The notes: a model not told the origin generated them from the sequence alone. 64,000 nt of DNA from Truepera radiovictrix DSM 17093 (GCF_000092425.1 NC_014221.1:1493001-1557000); one strand, 5' to 3'; counted from the stretch's first letter, positions 29,020 to 37,468 are shown. A program made the numbers and translations.

Positions 29020-31002
29020 TTAGACGGCGCGCCCGCGCGCCGCGTAGTCGTCGTCGCCGCGCGGCGAGAGCCTGAGGATGTGCGCGGGGAGGTGGTGGGG
29101 GTCGAGCTGCACGAAGTTGCGCCTGCCCTCCCAGGTGTAGCGCTCATCGGTCAGGAGGTCGTGCGCGACGAACGGTTCGTGCTCGGAGAGCTCGAGGGCG
29201 CCTAGGTCGAGCTCGACGAAACCCGCCTGGGTGTGCTGGTCGTCTAGGTTGACGACGACCAGGATGCGGTTGTCACCCTCGCGCTTCGAGTAGGCCAACA
29301 GCTGGTCGTTCTCAAGGCGGTGAAAGCGCAACGAACGGTTGCCGTGCAGCGCGGGGTTCTCCGCGCGGATGGCGTTGACGCGGGTAATGAGCGGCTTGAG
29401 CGAGTTCGGGTCCTCTAGGTTCCACCGCTTGAGCTCGTACTTCTCGTTGTTTTTGTTCTCCTCGCGCAGCTCGTGAGGCTCGTTGTCCATGAGCTCAAAC
29501 GCCGGCCCGTAAAGGCCGTACGACGAGGACATCGTCGCCGCCATGACCAGCCGCGCCTGAAACGAGGCTCTGCTCCTCAAGTAGGGCGGCAGGATGTCGG
29601 GCGTGTTCGGCCAGAACGAGGGGCGGTAGAACTCGGCGACCTCGGTGTGAAAGAGCTCAGTAAGGTACTCCTCGAAGTCCCACTTGCTGTAGCGCCAGGT
29701 GAAGTAGGTGTACGACTGCGAAAAGCCGAGCTTGGCGAGCGCGTACATCTGTTTGGGACGGGTAAAGGCTTCGGACAAAAAGATGAGGTCGGGGTAGTCT
29801 TGCCGAAGCGAGGCGAAGCACCACCCCCAGAAGGGGAGCGCTTTGGTGTGCGGGTTGTCGACCCTAAAGGTTCTGACCCCGCGCTCGGCCCAAAAGGCCA
29901 CCACGCTCCGGAGCTCTTGCCAGAGGTTTTTCCAGTCGGCCGACTCGAAGTCGATGGGGTAGATGTCCTGGTACTTTTTGGGCGGGTTTTCGGCGTAGCG
30001 AATCGAGCCGTCCGGGCGCTGCCGGAACCAGTCGGGGTGCTCTTTGACGTAGGGGTGGTCGGGGGAGCACTGGTAGGCGAGGTCGAGGGCGACCTCGAGC
30101 CCGAGCTCCTTGGCGCGCGCCATAAAGCGGTCGAACGCCTCTAGGCCCCCTAGCTCCGGATGCACCGCTTTGTGGCCGCCCTCCTCGCTGCCGATGGCCC
30201 AAGGTGAGCCGGGTTCGCCGGGCCCCGCCGTCGGGCTGTTGTCCTTGCCCTTGCGGAACGAGCGGCCAATCGGGTGAATGGGCGGCAAGTAGACGATGTC
30301 GAAACCCATCTCCTTGACGTAGTCGAGGTGCCTAGCGGCGTCGTCGAGGGTGCCGTGCGCGCCGTCTGGACCGAACGAGCGCGGGAAAAACTCGTACCAC
30401 GAGCTAAACTGCGCGAGCGGCCGCTCGACCAGGATCTCTAAAGGTTCGCTCTCGGCCGCCCCCTCGCGCGGGTCGTAGACGCTCGCGAGGCGCGTCACCT
30501 CGGGCTCCAGAGCCGCTCCGTGCTCACCCGCCTCGAAGCGCCCAATAAAGGCCTGCAGCGCCCTTTTGTCCTCGCCCTTGGCTTTGCGCGCGGCTTTTTG
30601 GAGGAGAGCGGCGCCCTCGAGCAGTTCGCTCCTCAGCTCCGCCTCGTCGCTGCCGGCGTCCACGCGGCGTTTAAAGATGGCCTGCCAGGTGGCGAACATG
30701 TCCACCCACGCGCGTACGCGGTAGCGCATCATGCCCACGCCGGAAGCCGTGAAGCAGCCCTCGTAGACGTCGTTGCCGACGTGCTTGAGGCGCACGGCCT
30801 CTTCGGCGCTCTTGGGCGCGCCCTTGGGGCCAAACAGCACCTCGGCGGCGACGGTTTCGTGACCGTCGGCGACGATATCGGCGCTTACCGCGACCGCCTC
30901 GCCGGTAATGCGTTTGATGGGGAAGCGGCCGCCGTCGACGCTCGGGCGCACGGCCAGGATGAGCGCTCGCGACCACTTTTTGGGGAGCTCGGGAGAGATC
31001 AT
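29020..31002 (-). CDS. glgE: GlgE, maltose-1-phosphate maltosyltransferase
   Basis: A 660-aa GH13_3 enzyme that extends alpha-1,4-glucans with maltose-1-phosphate. Diagnostic segments are the N-terminal sandwich domain, YLPPIHPIGRSFRKGKDN, the nucleophile in TFRVDNPHTKALPFWGW, and the acid/base in FLSEAFTRPKQM. I used ATG 31002 because MISPELPKKWSRALILAVRPSVDGG is the family N-terminus and a TATAGT box sits 6 nt before it; the frame is open further upstream without signals. With TreS-Mak it forms the trehalose-to-glucan route. The branching enzyme GlgB is not in the window. Confidence 0.94.
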   Translation of the reverse strand: MISPELPKKWSRALILAVRPSVDGGRFPIKRITGEAVAVSADIVADGHETVAAEVLFGPKGAPKSAEEAVRLKHVGNDVYEGCFTASGVGMMRYRVRAWVDMFATWQAIFKRRVDAGSDEAELRSELLEGAALLQKAARKAKGEDKRALQAFIGRFEAGEHGAALEPEVTRLASVYDPREGAAESEPLEILVERPLAQFSSWYEFFPRSFGPDGAHGTLDDAARHLDYVKEMGFDIVYLPPIHPIGRSFRKGKDNSPTAGPGEPGSPWAIGSEEGGHKAVHPELGGLEAFDRFMARAKELGLEVALDLAYQCSPDHPYVKEHPDWFRQRPDGSIRYAENPPKKYQDIYPIDFESADWKNLWQELRSVVAFWAERGVRTFRVDNPHTKALPFWGWCFASLRQDYPDLIFLSEAFTRPKQMYALAKLGFSQSYTYFTWRYSKWDFEEYLTELFHTEVAEFYRPSFWPNTPDILPPYLRSRASFQARLVMAATMSSSYGLYGPAFELMDNEPHELREENKNNEKYELKRWNLEDPNSLKPLITRVNAIRAENPALHGNRSLRFHRLENDQLLAYSKREGDNRILVVVNLDDQHTQAGFVELDLGALELSEHEPFVAHDLLTDERYTWEGRRNFVQLDPHHLPAHILRLSPRGDDDYAARGRAV

Positions 31003-31008
31003 GGTTTC

Positions 31009-31014
31009 ACTATA
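31009..31014 (-). promoter_or_regulatory. -10 box of glgE (leaderless type)
   Basis: TATAGT on the minus strand, 6 nt before ATG 31002, no ribosome-binding site between. Confidence 0.55.
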
Positions 31015-31329
31015 CCTGTGGGCCCTTCGCAACGTTACCGCCCCCTTGGGCCCACCGTAGGGGCTTTGAGCTATGAGCCCCTGTCGCGCCGCAACCTCGC
31101 CACGCCCTCTCGGACGATGCCGAGAGGTCCTGAAGCTCTGCCGGGCGCGCGTACGCCACACCCCGCTACCGCTACAGGTCCGGTCTGCAGGAGGCTCCAG
31201 ACGGCGCGCATAGGGCGACTGCGCGTGGTGGCGCGTGTGCGTTCCTCGCGGCGAAAGCCGGGGGCGCGTCTGGCCGGCTCCGGCTTTCGCAAGGGCTCTG
31301 CGGGAGACGAGGGTGCAGAGGCTTACCCT
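31015..31329. other. Non-coding interval upstream of glgE
   Basis: 315 bases without a credible gene. It separates two minus-strand units (the dehydrogenase end and glgE). A CGGCTTTCGC/GGCTTTCGC-type sequence near 31282-31292 and GCGGCGAAAGCCG near 31250-31262 could pair weakly. Nothing else is supported. Confidence 0.45.
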
Positions 31330-32367
31330 CTAAGGGCCCGCCGAGGGGTCCGCGGGCGCGGTGCGTGGGGCTGTGTGAGCGGGGCTGTGCGAATGGGGCG
31401 CCGCGGCGCTGGGTGGGGCCACCTCGAGGATGACCTTGCCGCACACGCGCCCGGCCTCTAGGTCGCGCATCGCCTCGGGCAACCGGGTAATCGGCCTGAC
31501 GCTATCCAGCGTCGGTCTCAGCGCTCCCGCAGAGAGCAGCCCCAGCAGGGTCGCGAGGTCGCGGCGGTTTTCGCTCGCGACCAAGGTGACGATCCGCCGG
31601 CGGCGCACGAAGGGTGCCTTTAGCGCGGCGCCCAGGAGGCGGCGCATCATGGTGCGGCTCTCGCCCCCGACGATGACCAGCGTGCCCCTCTCTGCGAGCA
31701 GGCGGCGGAGCTGCCCCAAGGGGAGGCTGCCACCGACGGCGAGCACGAGGTCATACGGCCCGCCCAGGTCGGTCTCGGCGTAGTCGCGCACGTCGTCTGC
31801 CCCAAGCTCCCGCACCAGGTCTAGTTTGGCGGCGCTGGCCGCGCCCGTGACCGTCGCGCCGAAGTGCTTGGCGAGGGGCACCGCAAAGGTCCCGACCCCG
31901 CCCGACGCCCCGAGGACGAGCACGCGCTCCCCCGGTCGCACGCGGCCGTGGTCGCGCAGCGCCTGCAGGGCGGTGACGCCCGAATCGGGGACGGCTGCCG
32001 CGACCTCGAACGGTATGCCCTCGGGCAGGTGGGCGAGCTTGTCGGCGCGCGCCGCCGCATACTCGGCGAAGGCGCCGCGGGCGAAGCCGAACACCCGGTC
32101 TCCCGGCGCGAAGCCGACGACGCCCTCGCCGACCCGCGCTACAGTGCCCGCCAGCTCGAGCCCCAACTGCGCGTTCTTAGGTTTGCGAATTCCGTAGGCG
32201 AGCCGCGCCAGATACGGCCGCCCCCGCATCAGGTGCCAGACTCCCCGCCCGAGCCCCGCCGCCGCGACCCGCACCAGCACCTCGCCCGCGCCCACGTGGG
32301 GCACGGGGATATCTTTGAGTTCCAAGACCTCCGCCGAGCCGTAGCGCTCGCGCACGATTGTCTTCAT
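31330..32367 (-). CDS. Zinc-independent medium-chain alcohol dehydrogenase / quinone oxidoreductase-like
   Basis: A 345-aa MDR-family NAD(P)H oxidoreductase: MKTIVRERYGSAEVLELKDIPVP is the standard N-terminus, LGLELAGTVARVG and GDRVFGFA the catalytic domain, and LVLGASGGVGTFAVPLAKHFGA the Rossmann loop. The cysteines of zinc-dependent ADH are missing, so a quinone oxidoreductase/enoyl reductase-type activity is likelier. ATG 32367 is preferred by homology, although the frame is open upstream to 32523. It follows DUF6326 on the same strand and may belong to the TetR-controlled set. Confidence 0.83.
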   Translation of the reverse strand: MKTIVRERYGSAEVLELKDIPVPHVGAGEVLVRVAAAGLGRGVWHLMRGRPYLARLAYGIRKPKNAQLGLELAGTVARVGEGVVGFAPGDRVFGFARGAFAEYAAARADKLAHLPEGIPFEVAAAVPDSGVTALQALRDHGRVRPGERVLVLGASGGVGTFAVPLAKHFGATVTGAASAAKLDLVRELGADDVRDYAETDLGGPYDLVLAVGGSLPLGQLRRLLAERGTLVIVGGESRTMMRRLLGAALKAPFVRRRRIVTLVASENRRDLATLLGLLSAGALRPTLDSVRPITRLPEAMRDLEAGRVCGKVILEVAPPSAAAPHSHSPAHTAPRTAPADPSAGP

Positions 32368-32527
32368 CGTGGCCGGTAGGGTGGCCCTGCTCGTGTCAGC
32401 CTCGAGGGTGCGCGGCACCGCCCTATCGGGGGGCATCTCGGGGGCGCGAGGGGACAGCAGCGGGGTTGCGTTCACCTTGTTGGTTGCTCCTAAGGGGCGG
32501 CTGAGCGTGCGTCGTGAAGCCATGCGC

Positions 32528-33016
32528 CTACCGTCCCATCTGGATCTGCGGTCGGTGGGGTGCAGTGGGCTCTAGCTTCGACGGTGAGGTCGTGCGGGGC
32601 CAGGTCCAGGCGGCGCGCAGGATAAAAGCGAGAAGGATCACTTCCAGCGCGACGCCAAGGCCGTAGAAGTACGTCCAGGACTCGCCCACCACGTTGAACG
32701 CGGCGTAGGGGATCTGCAGCGAAGCCACAGTGAGGTTCGTGAGGCGGTTTGCCCGGGCGGGCAGCGTCAGCGACAGCACGACCATAAAGATCGGGATCGC
32801 CATGAGCGCGAGGAAGGTGGTCAACAGCGTCTGGTTGACGCCAAACTCCCAGACCTTGCCGGCGAGGATATTATCGATGACGCCGGGCTTAAAGAAGGCG
32901 ATGATGTCTACGTAGGCGTACAGGAACATGAAGCTAGTCCATGCTGCTGCGAGCTTCACCTGGACCGGGATCTGCCGCTCCTCTAGGATGGTCATCGGCT
33001 TTTGAAGCGAGTTCAT
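32528..33016 (-). CDS. DUF6326-type small membrane protein
   Basis: A 162-aa protein with four hydrophobic segments: about 22-45 (LAAAWTSFMFLYAYVDIIAFF), 65-85 (LLTTFLALMAIPIFMVVLSL), 95-115 and 118-140 (LGVALEVILLAFIL). It matches the DUF6326 family pattern as I recall it; its function is unknown. Its start is preceded at 7 nt by TACGCT, which ends just before the IS200 left end, so the insertion lies directly upstream of its promoter core. Confidence 0.75.
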   Translation of the reverse strand: MNSLQKPMTILEERQIPVQVKLAAAWTSFMFLYAYVDIIAFFKPGVIDNILAGKVWEFGVNQTLLTTFLALMAIPIFMVVLSLTLPARANRLTNLTVASLQIPYAAFNVVGESWTYFYGLGVALEVILLAFILRAAWTWPRTTSPSKLEPTAPHRPQIQMGR

Positions 33017-33023
33017 TATTCCA

Positions 33024-33029
33024 AGCGTA
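33024..33029 (-). promoter_or_regulatory. -10 box of the DUF6326 gene (leaderless type)
   Basis: TACGCT on the minus strand, 7 nt before ATG 33016. The adjacent IS200 element begins at about 33030, so any -35 would now be inside the element. Confidence 0.45.
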
Positions 33030-33585
33030 AGGTTGAAACCACCGCCTTTAGGCGGTCAGATTTCATCTGCTAGCCTTGGCGGATGGAGTATCGCTATGGC
33101 AGCCATACCGTCTTCAACATCGAGTACCACTTTGTGTGGGTCACGAAGTACCGCTACAAGGTGCTGAAAGGGGACATAGCCGAGCGTGTTAGGGAGTTGG
33201 TGCGGCAAACCTGCGAGGCGTTCGAGATACGGATTCTGAGCGGAGTGGTGAGTAGCGACCACGTGCATATTCTGGTGAGTGCGCCGCCGACAATGGCGCC
33301 GAGTGAGATCATGCGGCGGATCAAAGGGCGAAGTGCGAGCAAGCTATTCGAGGAGTATCCGAAGCTAAAAGCACGTTATTGGGGGCGGCACTTTTGGGCT
33401 AGAGGGTACTTCTGTGCGACGGTGGGGCAAGTCACGGAAGAGATGATCAAGAGCTACCTGGAGCATCACTTCGAGCCGACCCGAGAGGACAACTTCAGGA
33501 CAGAGGACTGACGGGTCTATGACCCGTATCCCGACTTTCAGTCGCTCTTTCAAACCCTCCGACTTTAGTCGGTGGTTGTTTAGTT
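33030..33585 (+). mobile_element. IS200-type element (tnpA only)
   Basis: About 550 bp with a single Y1 transposase. Subterminal hairpins that TnpA would recognise flank it: ACCGCC-TTTA-GGCGGT at 33041-33056 and CCGAC-TTTA-GTCGG at 33559-33572, sharing the TTTA loop. No tnpB follows. Exact ends cannot be fixed without a second copy, because the family makes no target duplication. Confidence 0.82.
33083..33511 (+). CDS. IS200/IS605-family transposase TnpA
   Basis: A 142-aa HUH single-strand transposase of normal length. The HUH motif is HVHIL (about residues 57-61, in GVVSSDHVHILVSA), and the nucleophilic Tyr is in EEMIKSYLEHHF near the C-terminus. FNIEYHFVWVTKYRYKVL is the family N-terminus. 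The catalytic residues are intact, so it may be active. Confidence 0.93.
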   Translation: MEYRYGSHTVFNIEYHFVWVTKYRYKVLKGDIAERVRELVRQTCEAFEIRILSGVVSSDHVHILVSAPPTMAPSEIMRRIKGRSASKLFEEYPKLKARYWGRHFWARGYFCATVGQVTEEMIKSYLEHHFEPTREDNFRTED

Positions 33586-33690
33586 TTTAGTCCTTTTCCA
33601 ATTCCCAGTGAGGTAAAAAGCGTTGAGAGAGACATGCCCAGCATTGCGGCCGCTACGCTGTGCTTCGAGAGTTGAACGACAGCAAAAGCG

Positions 33691-33855
33691 CTACCAAAGG
33701 TGGATCACCTCCCGTGAGGGTGCCACAGGTTCCGTCTCCACGAAGACGCCGACGATGACGAAGACGACGATAAAGAGGACGCTCCCCAGCACCCCGGCCA
33801 GACCCCCCCAGCGCAGCACGCGGTTTTCCTGCACGATCGGTTGAAGGTCGCTCAC
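33691..33855 (-). pseudogene. Truncated membrane-protein gene
   Basis: A 54-codon frame starting at GTG 33855 behind a strong AAGGAGA ribosome-binding site. It reads SDLQPIVQENRVLRWGGLAG, then a hydrophobic helix (VLGSVLFIVVFVIVGVFVE), then TEPVAPSREVIHLW and TAG. The style is the first transmembrane segment of a longer integral membrane protein such as the DUF4386 group. Its good start and abrupt end after one helix suggest truncation, perhaps with the arrival of the nearby IS200 element. It is divergent from tetR and under the twin operators. Confidence 0.6.
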
Positions 33856-33902
33856 TCGTTTCTCCTTTTCCCGGGCCTACTTCACGCCCTATCGGGGTCT
33901 GG

Positions 33903-33945
33903 CCTTACGCTGTAAGGTGGGCATATAGTAGGCTTACGGTGTAAG
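33903..33945. promoter_or_regulatory. Twin palindromic operators for the TetR regulator
   Basis: Two near-identical palindromes: CCTTAC-GCT-GTAAGG at 33903-33917 and CTTAC-GGT-GTAAG at 33933-33945, centres 29 bp apart. A TATAGT -10-like box (33924-33929) lies between them. They sit in the divergent region between the truncated membrane gene and tetR, where TetR proteins usually bind. Binding itself is inferred. Confidence 0.7.
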
Positions 33946-33966
33946 GTTGTCAAGTGGGGAGATAGT

Positions 33967-34650
33967 GTGACGACCAAAACTCACAAGCCTGACGATCTGG
34001 AGGCCGGCGCGCGCCCTCGGCTAACCCGCGAGCACGTTTTGGAGCGGGCCGTCGCGCTGGCCGACCGAAACGGCCTTCAGAAGCTCACGATGCGCGCCCT
34101 CGCCAAGGAGCTCGGTGTTGAGGCGATGTCGCTCTACCATCACGTCGCCAACAAGGACGCCCTGCTAGACGCGATGGTCGACCGGGTCTTCGCCGAAATT
34201 GCGCTGCCCGCCCAAGACGTCGCTTGGAAGGACGCCCTTCGCGCTCGAGCCGTCTCGGCGAGAGAGGCCCTCGTTCGGCACCCCTGGGCTCTGGGCCTGA
34301 TGGAGTCGCGCGGCGCGCCCGGCCCCGCCAACTTGCGCCACCACGACGCGGTGCTCGGCTGTCTGCGAGCGGGCGGGTTTTCGGTCGCGGCGGCGGCGCA
34401 CGCCTACTCGCTCTTGGATAGCTATATCTACGGTTTCGTGCTGCAGGAGCTGAGCCTGCCCTTTGACGCGTCGGGGGGAGCCGCGTCGGTCGCGGCGGAC
34501 GTGCTGGCGCTGATACCGTCCGGCGCGTACCCACACCTCGAGGAGGTGGCGCGGGATCACGTGCTCAAGCCTGGCTACCGTTACGCCGACGAGTTCGGGA
34601 TCGGCCTGGAGCTGGTTCTCGACGCGCTGGAGACCCTGCGCGCGCCATGA
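33967..34650 (+). CDS. TetR/AcrR-family transcriptional regulator
   Basis: A 227-aa regulator with an N-terminal helix-turn-helix (about 18-65: RLTREHVLERAVALADRNG, LTMRALAKELGVEAMSLYHHVANKDALLDAMVD) and a TetR_C-type ligand-binding domain. It starts at GTG 33967. The twin palindromes immediately upstream imply autoregulation and control of the divergent membrane-protein, DUF6326 and dehydrogenase genes. The inducer is unknown. Confidence 0.92.
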   Translation: MTTKTHKPDDLEAGARPRLTREHVLERAVALADRNGLQKLTMRALAKELGVEAMSLYHHVANKDALLDAMVDRVFAEIALPAQDVAWKDALRARAVSAREALVRHPWALGLMESRGAPGPANLRHHDAVLGCLRAGGFSVAAAAHAYSLLDSYIYGFVLQELSLPFDASGGAASVAADVLALIPSGAYPHLEEVARDHVLKPGYRYADEFGIGLELVLDALETLRAP

Positions 34651-35500
34651 GCGCCCGGGCGTCCTGCCGGGGGCTTTGAAGCTTTGCGCCGCTCAGGCGG
34701 TACGAAGGCGAGCGCCCGCTTATGGGGCGCGGCTCAAGGCAACCGCAAGCGCCTTTTGTCTACCTCGAGTCGGACGACAAGGCCGATGATCTAGACGACG
34801 CGCACTCTCGCCAAACCGGGGCTGGCGAACCGGGCGCAGGTCGTGCGCTGGGCGCTCGAGCGGGGCTTGCGTCGCCCGAGTGCCGCGGTCAAGGGCTAAC
34901 TGGACAAAACCGAATGGCTGCGAACAACGTGGGGTTCCCACACGCCCCGCGCGCTGGGGGTGCAGCGGGCGGGGCGTGCACTTTATGGGGCTCCACTCGT
35001 GACAGTTCGTCTCGGAAGGATAGACTTGTTGCCGCTACACGTGCCGACGGTGCAGGCTGACCAAGCTGTTTGGGCGATGCTTGGGCCGTTCGCGCGCAAG
35101 GTGAAAGCGCCGTCGGCAGTTGCCTGGAACGTTTGTTCCGAACCTCTTCCACGTTTGCCATGTCACGCTTAAGGACCCGCTTCTACAAGAGCGCTTGCAC
35201 AAGCACAACGGTGCTGACCGAGCGACGTTTTGCGTCGAAGCAGCAACGGGTTTGTCGAGCGCCGAGTGACTCCAGTAAGCTTGCGCAGCCGCCTCGCCCA
35301 ACAGTTCAGAAGGACGCCTGTTATGGAGGTTGATGTACTGTAGACGGTAGTGCAAGTAGGACTTCTCGGTGCTGCAACCCAGACGCCTAACGCGGATGGT
35401 CTGTCTAACCGTGTTAAGGAAAGGAAAGGTCTTTGTTGAATAACCTATACCTCTTTAGCATGCTCACTTCAAACCCATCAAGCGTGGTGAAATCGCCCAT
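34651..35500. other. Degenerate interval between tetR and the cassette array
   Basis: 850 bases with no intact gene and a fall in GC toward the right. It holds an antitoxin-like remnant (34795-34899), a 10-bp inverted repeat (34941-34950 with 34969-34978), a minus-strand open stretch at about 35230-35350 whose NLHNRRPSELLG segment is faintly integrase-core-like, and RYYYAAC-type heptamers GCCTAAC (35385-35391) and GTCTAAC (35402-35408) that could be worn att-site halves. Confidence 0.4.
34795..34899 (+). pseudogene. Antitoxin-like remnant
   Basis: A 34-codon fragment, in frame after a TAG at 34792, reading LAKPGLANRAQVVRWALERGLRR and ending at TAA 34897. It resembles the helix-turn-helix part of ribbon-helix-helix antitoxins. 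No start or partner toxin is left. Confidence 0.25.
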
Positions 35501-35550
35501 GTTGGGTGCGTTATGCCGCAGGCTGCGGCATAATCGTAGTTGGGCGACAA
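35501..35550 (+). repeat. Left boundary of the cassette array (collapsed att sites)
   Basis: GTTGGGT at 35501 and GTTGGGC at 35539 are R'-type core sites (GTTRRRY). Between them GTTATGCCGCA (35510-35520) and its complement TGCGGCATAA (35524-35533) form a 10-bp palindrome with a 3-base loop, as if the start and the R'' of a deleted cassette had been brought together. The twelve bases GTTGGGCGACAA (35539-35550) are complementary at 11 of 12 positions to the R'' region of the next attC (37341-37352), which marks 35540 as the start of cassette 1. Confidence 0.6.
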
Positions 35551-35632
35551 ACGGTGACCGGAGTGTTGGGCGTCATTGCGTGAACACAAGCGTTATTACG
35601 CTAAGATGAAGGTCGATTAACAGGAAAGCAAA

Positions 35633-37336
35633 TTGCACAGTTACGAGCACAAGAAGCTGACTGAGGTAATCACTAGGCTCGACGAAGTGCCGGCGGATTC
35701 TAAACTCTTTTCCGAGTGGATACAGGCCGAGGCACATCTTGACTTCCTACGTAGAAACGCCCGTGCTGATGAACTGGTCATTTATGCGTCGGGTGAATAC
35801 ACGTTCATCCACTCCGTAGCCGTTCCGAGTGAGCGGCTCGAGCCTTCTGACCAGCAAGACCTGATGCAATGGAGTTTCAACCCTTACACGTCAATCGCCA
35901 GCTATGTAACCGGGGGTGGGCGCGAGGACGTTTGGGTTGAACGCGGCTTAAGCGGGACAGGCACCAAAACTCTGGAGAACGCCATGCAATTGATCTTCGG
36001 CCGGACTTTTGAAGGCTGGACTGGGCCGGGCCGCACCTACTACGAACTCCACCAAGAATATGCACATCTCACAGGCATCCATTGGCGTCCCGAAAAGCGG
36101 GCCTACTGCCGCTTCAATGAACACGGCGACCTTGAGCCCGTTGTTTCCGTGACCAGCCGCGAGGACAAGGGTAGCAACATAGACCTCGTCTCCTTCAAGT
36201 GGGAGCCGCTGGAAGAGTACCTTGCGGCGTCCAATGCCTCACTCGTAAGGATGTTTGATTTCACGTTGCTGCGACGCTCCGGGTTTTCTGGCTGGTCAGA
36301 CGAGCCGACGCAGGAAATCATCGAATCGCCAGACTTCTTCTACCGCCAGAAAGTCATGCCCGGCTATGCGGCCTACACGCGAGGCGTCCAGATCATCCGC
36401 CCTCGTCGTACTCTGGAAGCTATCTTCACGGATATGACGGACAGATGGTTCGGAAGGAGTAACAAGCAGTACGTCGAGTTCATCGCCTACGATTGGCGCA
36501 ATAAGCGCGTGACGAGAATCTCCACCGACCCTGCGGCCACGACGAACTATTTTCAGGCCAAAGAAAATGCGCTGCCGTTCGAAGTATCGCCTGCGTTCTT
36601 CCGGCCGGAGGTTCTGCTGAAGTACAAGATGGATCGTGACAAGTACACAGTGAGCGACCGTGATGTCTCATGCCGGGCAGGGTGGCACCTTCCAGCAATC
36701 GACGTCAACGAAGCGGGTCAAGTACACGCTTACATCTGCTACTTGCGCCGCCTTCCGTACGAGGAGCAGTTGCACTGGCTCTCCTACAACGAGCCGCCGA
36801 AAGCCAGTATCTCCGAACGCGCCTTCATCAATGATTTCAAGGGCGAGTTTGTGAACTTCGTACAGCCGCTGCAGAAGGTCCTGTCTATCGTGCGGCGCTG
36901 GCACGATGACAAGGTTGTATGGTGGACGCTTCGGGATGAGAAGCTGCTTGAGCGTGTGAATACACCTCTAACGGAGAGTCGCGATGAATGGGCTGAGGCA
37001 TTCATGGACCTTGCAAAGTTGGTTATCGAGGGCTTTGAAACAAAAGAGATCCGAGCCCGACTCGATAAAGCGCAAGTTCCATACGAAATGGAAGACAAGA
37101 CGATCGCGTTGCTCGAAAAGCTTTTGAGTAAGACCGGAACAGGGGTTGAGAAGCTGGCCGGCTTGCGAACAGTCCAGCTCTTGCGCTCAAAAGCCAAGGG
37201 GCATGCGGGCGGCAGTGGGGCCCACCAGTTGGCTCAGGATGCTTTGACCGAGCATGAATCCTTTGCTAGTCACTTTCAGCATGTTTGCTTACAAGTCGCT
37301 GACGAGCTTGAGAGCATAGAAACGTGGATGCCATAG
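35633..37336 (+). CDS. Cassette-borne protein of unknown function, 567 aa
   Basis: I do not recognise this family. It is soluble, with no signal peptide or membrane segment. Residues 1-330 are mixed and aromatic-rich (QWSFNPYTSIASY, GRTYYELHQEYAHLTGIHWRP), and the C-terminal third is helical. Near the end, LLRSKAKGHAGG (517-526) followed by LTEHESFASHF recalls the basic/His region of HEPN-like RNases, but that is only a resemblance. It starts at TTG 35633 behind AGGAAAG. GC is visibly lower than in flanking genes, and it fills cassette 1 of the array, ending 4 bp before the attC zone. Phage defence or another adaptive role is a guess from the setting. Confidence 0.8.
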   Translation: MHSYEHKKLTEVITRLDEVPADSKLFSEWIQAEAHLDFLRRNARADELVIYASGEYTFIHSVAVPSERLEPSDQQDLMQWSFNPYTSIASYVTGGGREDVWVERGLSGTGTKTLENAMQLIFGRTFEGWTGPGRTYYELHQEYAHLTGIHWRPEKRAYCRFNEHGDLEPVVSVTSREDKGSNIDLVSFKWEPLEEYLAASNASLVRMFDFTLLRRSGFSGWSDEPTQEIIESPDFFYRQKVMPGYAAYTRGVQIIRPRRTLEAIFTDMTDRWFGRSNKQYVEFIAYDWRNKRVTRISTDPAATTNYFQAKENALPFEVSPAFFRPEVLLKYKMDRDKYTVSDRDVSCRAGWHLPAIDVNEAGQVHAYICYLRRLPYEEQLHWLSYNEPPKASISERAFINDFKGEFVNFVQPLQKVLSIVRRWHDDKVVWWTLRDEKLLERVNTPLTESRDEWAEAFMDLAKLVIEGFETKEIRARLDKAQVPYEMEDKTIALLEKLLSKTGTGVEKLAGLRTVQLLRSKAKGHAGGSGAHQLAQDALTEHESFASHFQHVCLQVADELESIETWMP

Positions 37337-37340
37337 TGGA

Positions 37341-37420
37341 TTGCCGCCCAACAAGACGCTCCACCTGACTGCCATTCCGTTGCGCTACATGGCGCCGGGT
37401 GAGTTTTGTCGTTATGTGCC
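37341..37420 (+). repeat. attC-like site 1
   Basis: R'' GCCCAAC (37346-37352), then an L'' region CGCTCCACCTGAC, a central stem GCCAT/ATGGC, L' GGTGAG and R' GTTATGT (37411-37417). CACC/GGTG and AAC/GTT pair. Its last ten bases GTTATGTGCC are exactly complementary to the R'' start of attC 2. Confidence 0.7.
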
Positions 37421-37456
37421 TTCGCGTACCATGACTGTACCGGGCTAAAAACGGAG

Positions 37457-37462
37457 TAAACT
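37457..37462 (+). promoter_or_regulatory. -10 box of the DUF2442 gene (leaderless type)
   Basis: TAAACT 6 nt before ATG 37469, within cassette 2, so this cassette carries its own promoter. Confidence 0.5.
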
Positions 37463-37468
37463 AATCGT

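Noticed and set aside
34941-34978. Inverted repeat as terminator or attachment site
   Set aside because: A 10-bp GC-rich stem with an 18-base loop and no T tract, in decayed DNA; no function can be argued.
35035-35355. Transposase fragment on the minus strand (NLHNRRPSELLG)
   Set aside because: Only a short segment resembles an integrase core; the rest has no motif, so it is mentioned only within the gap entry.
34651-35500. Integron integrase gene beside the cassette array
   Set aside because: No frame of useful length shows tyrosine-recombinase motifs on either strand; the interval is degenerate.
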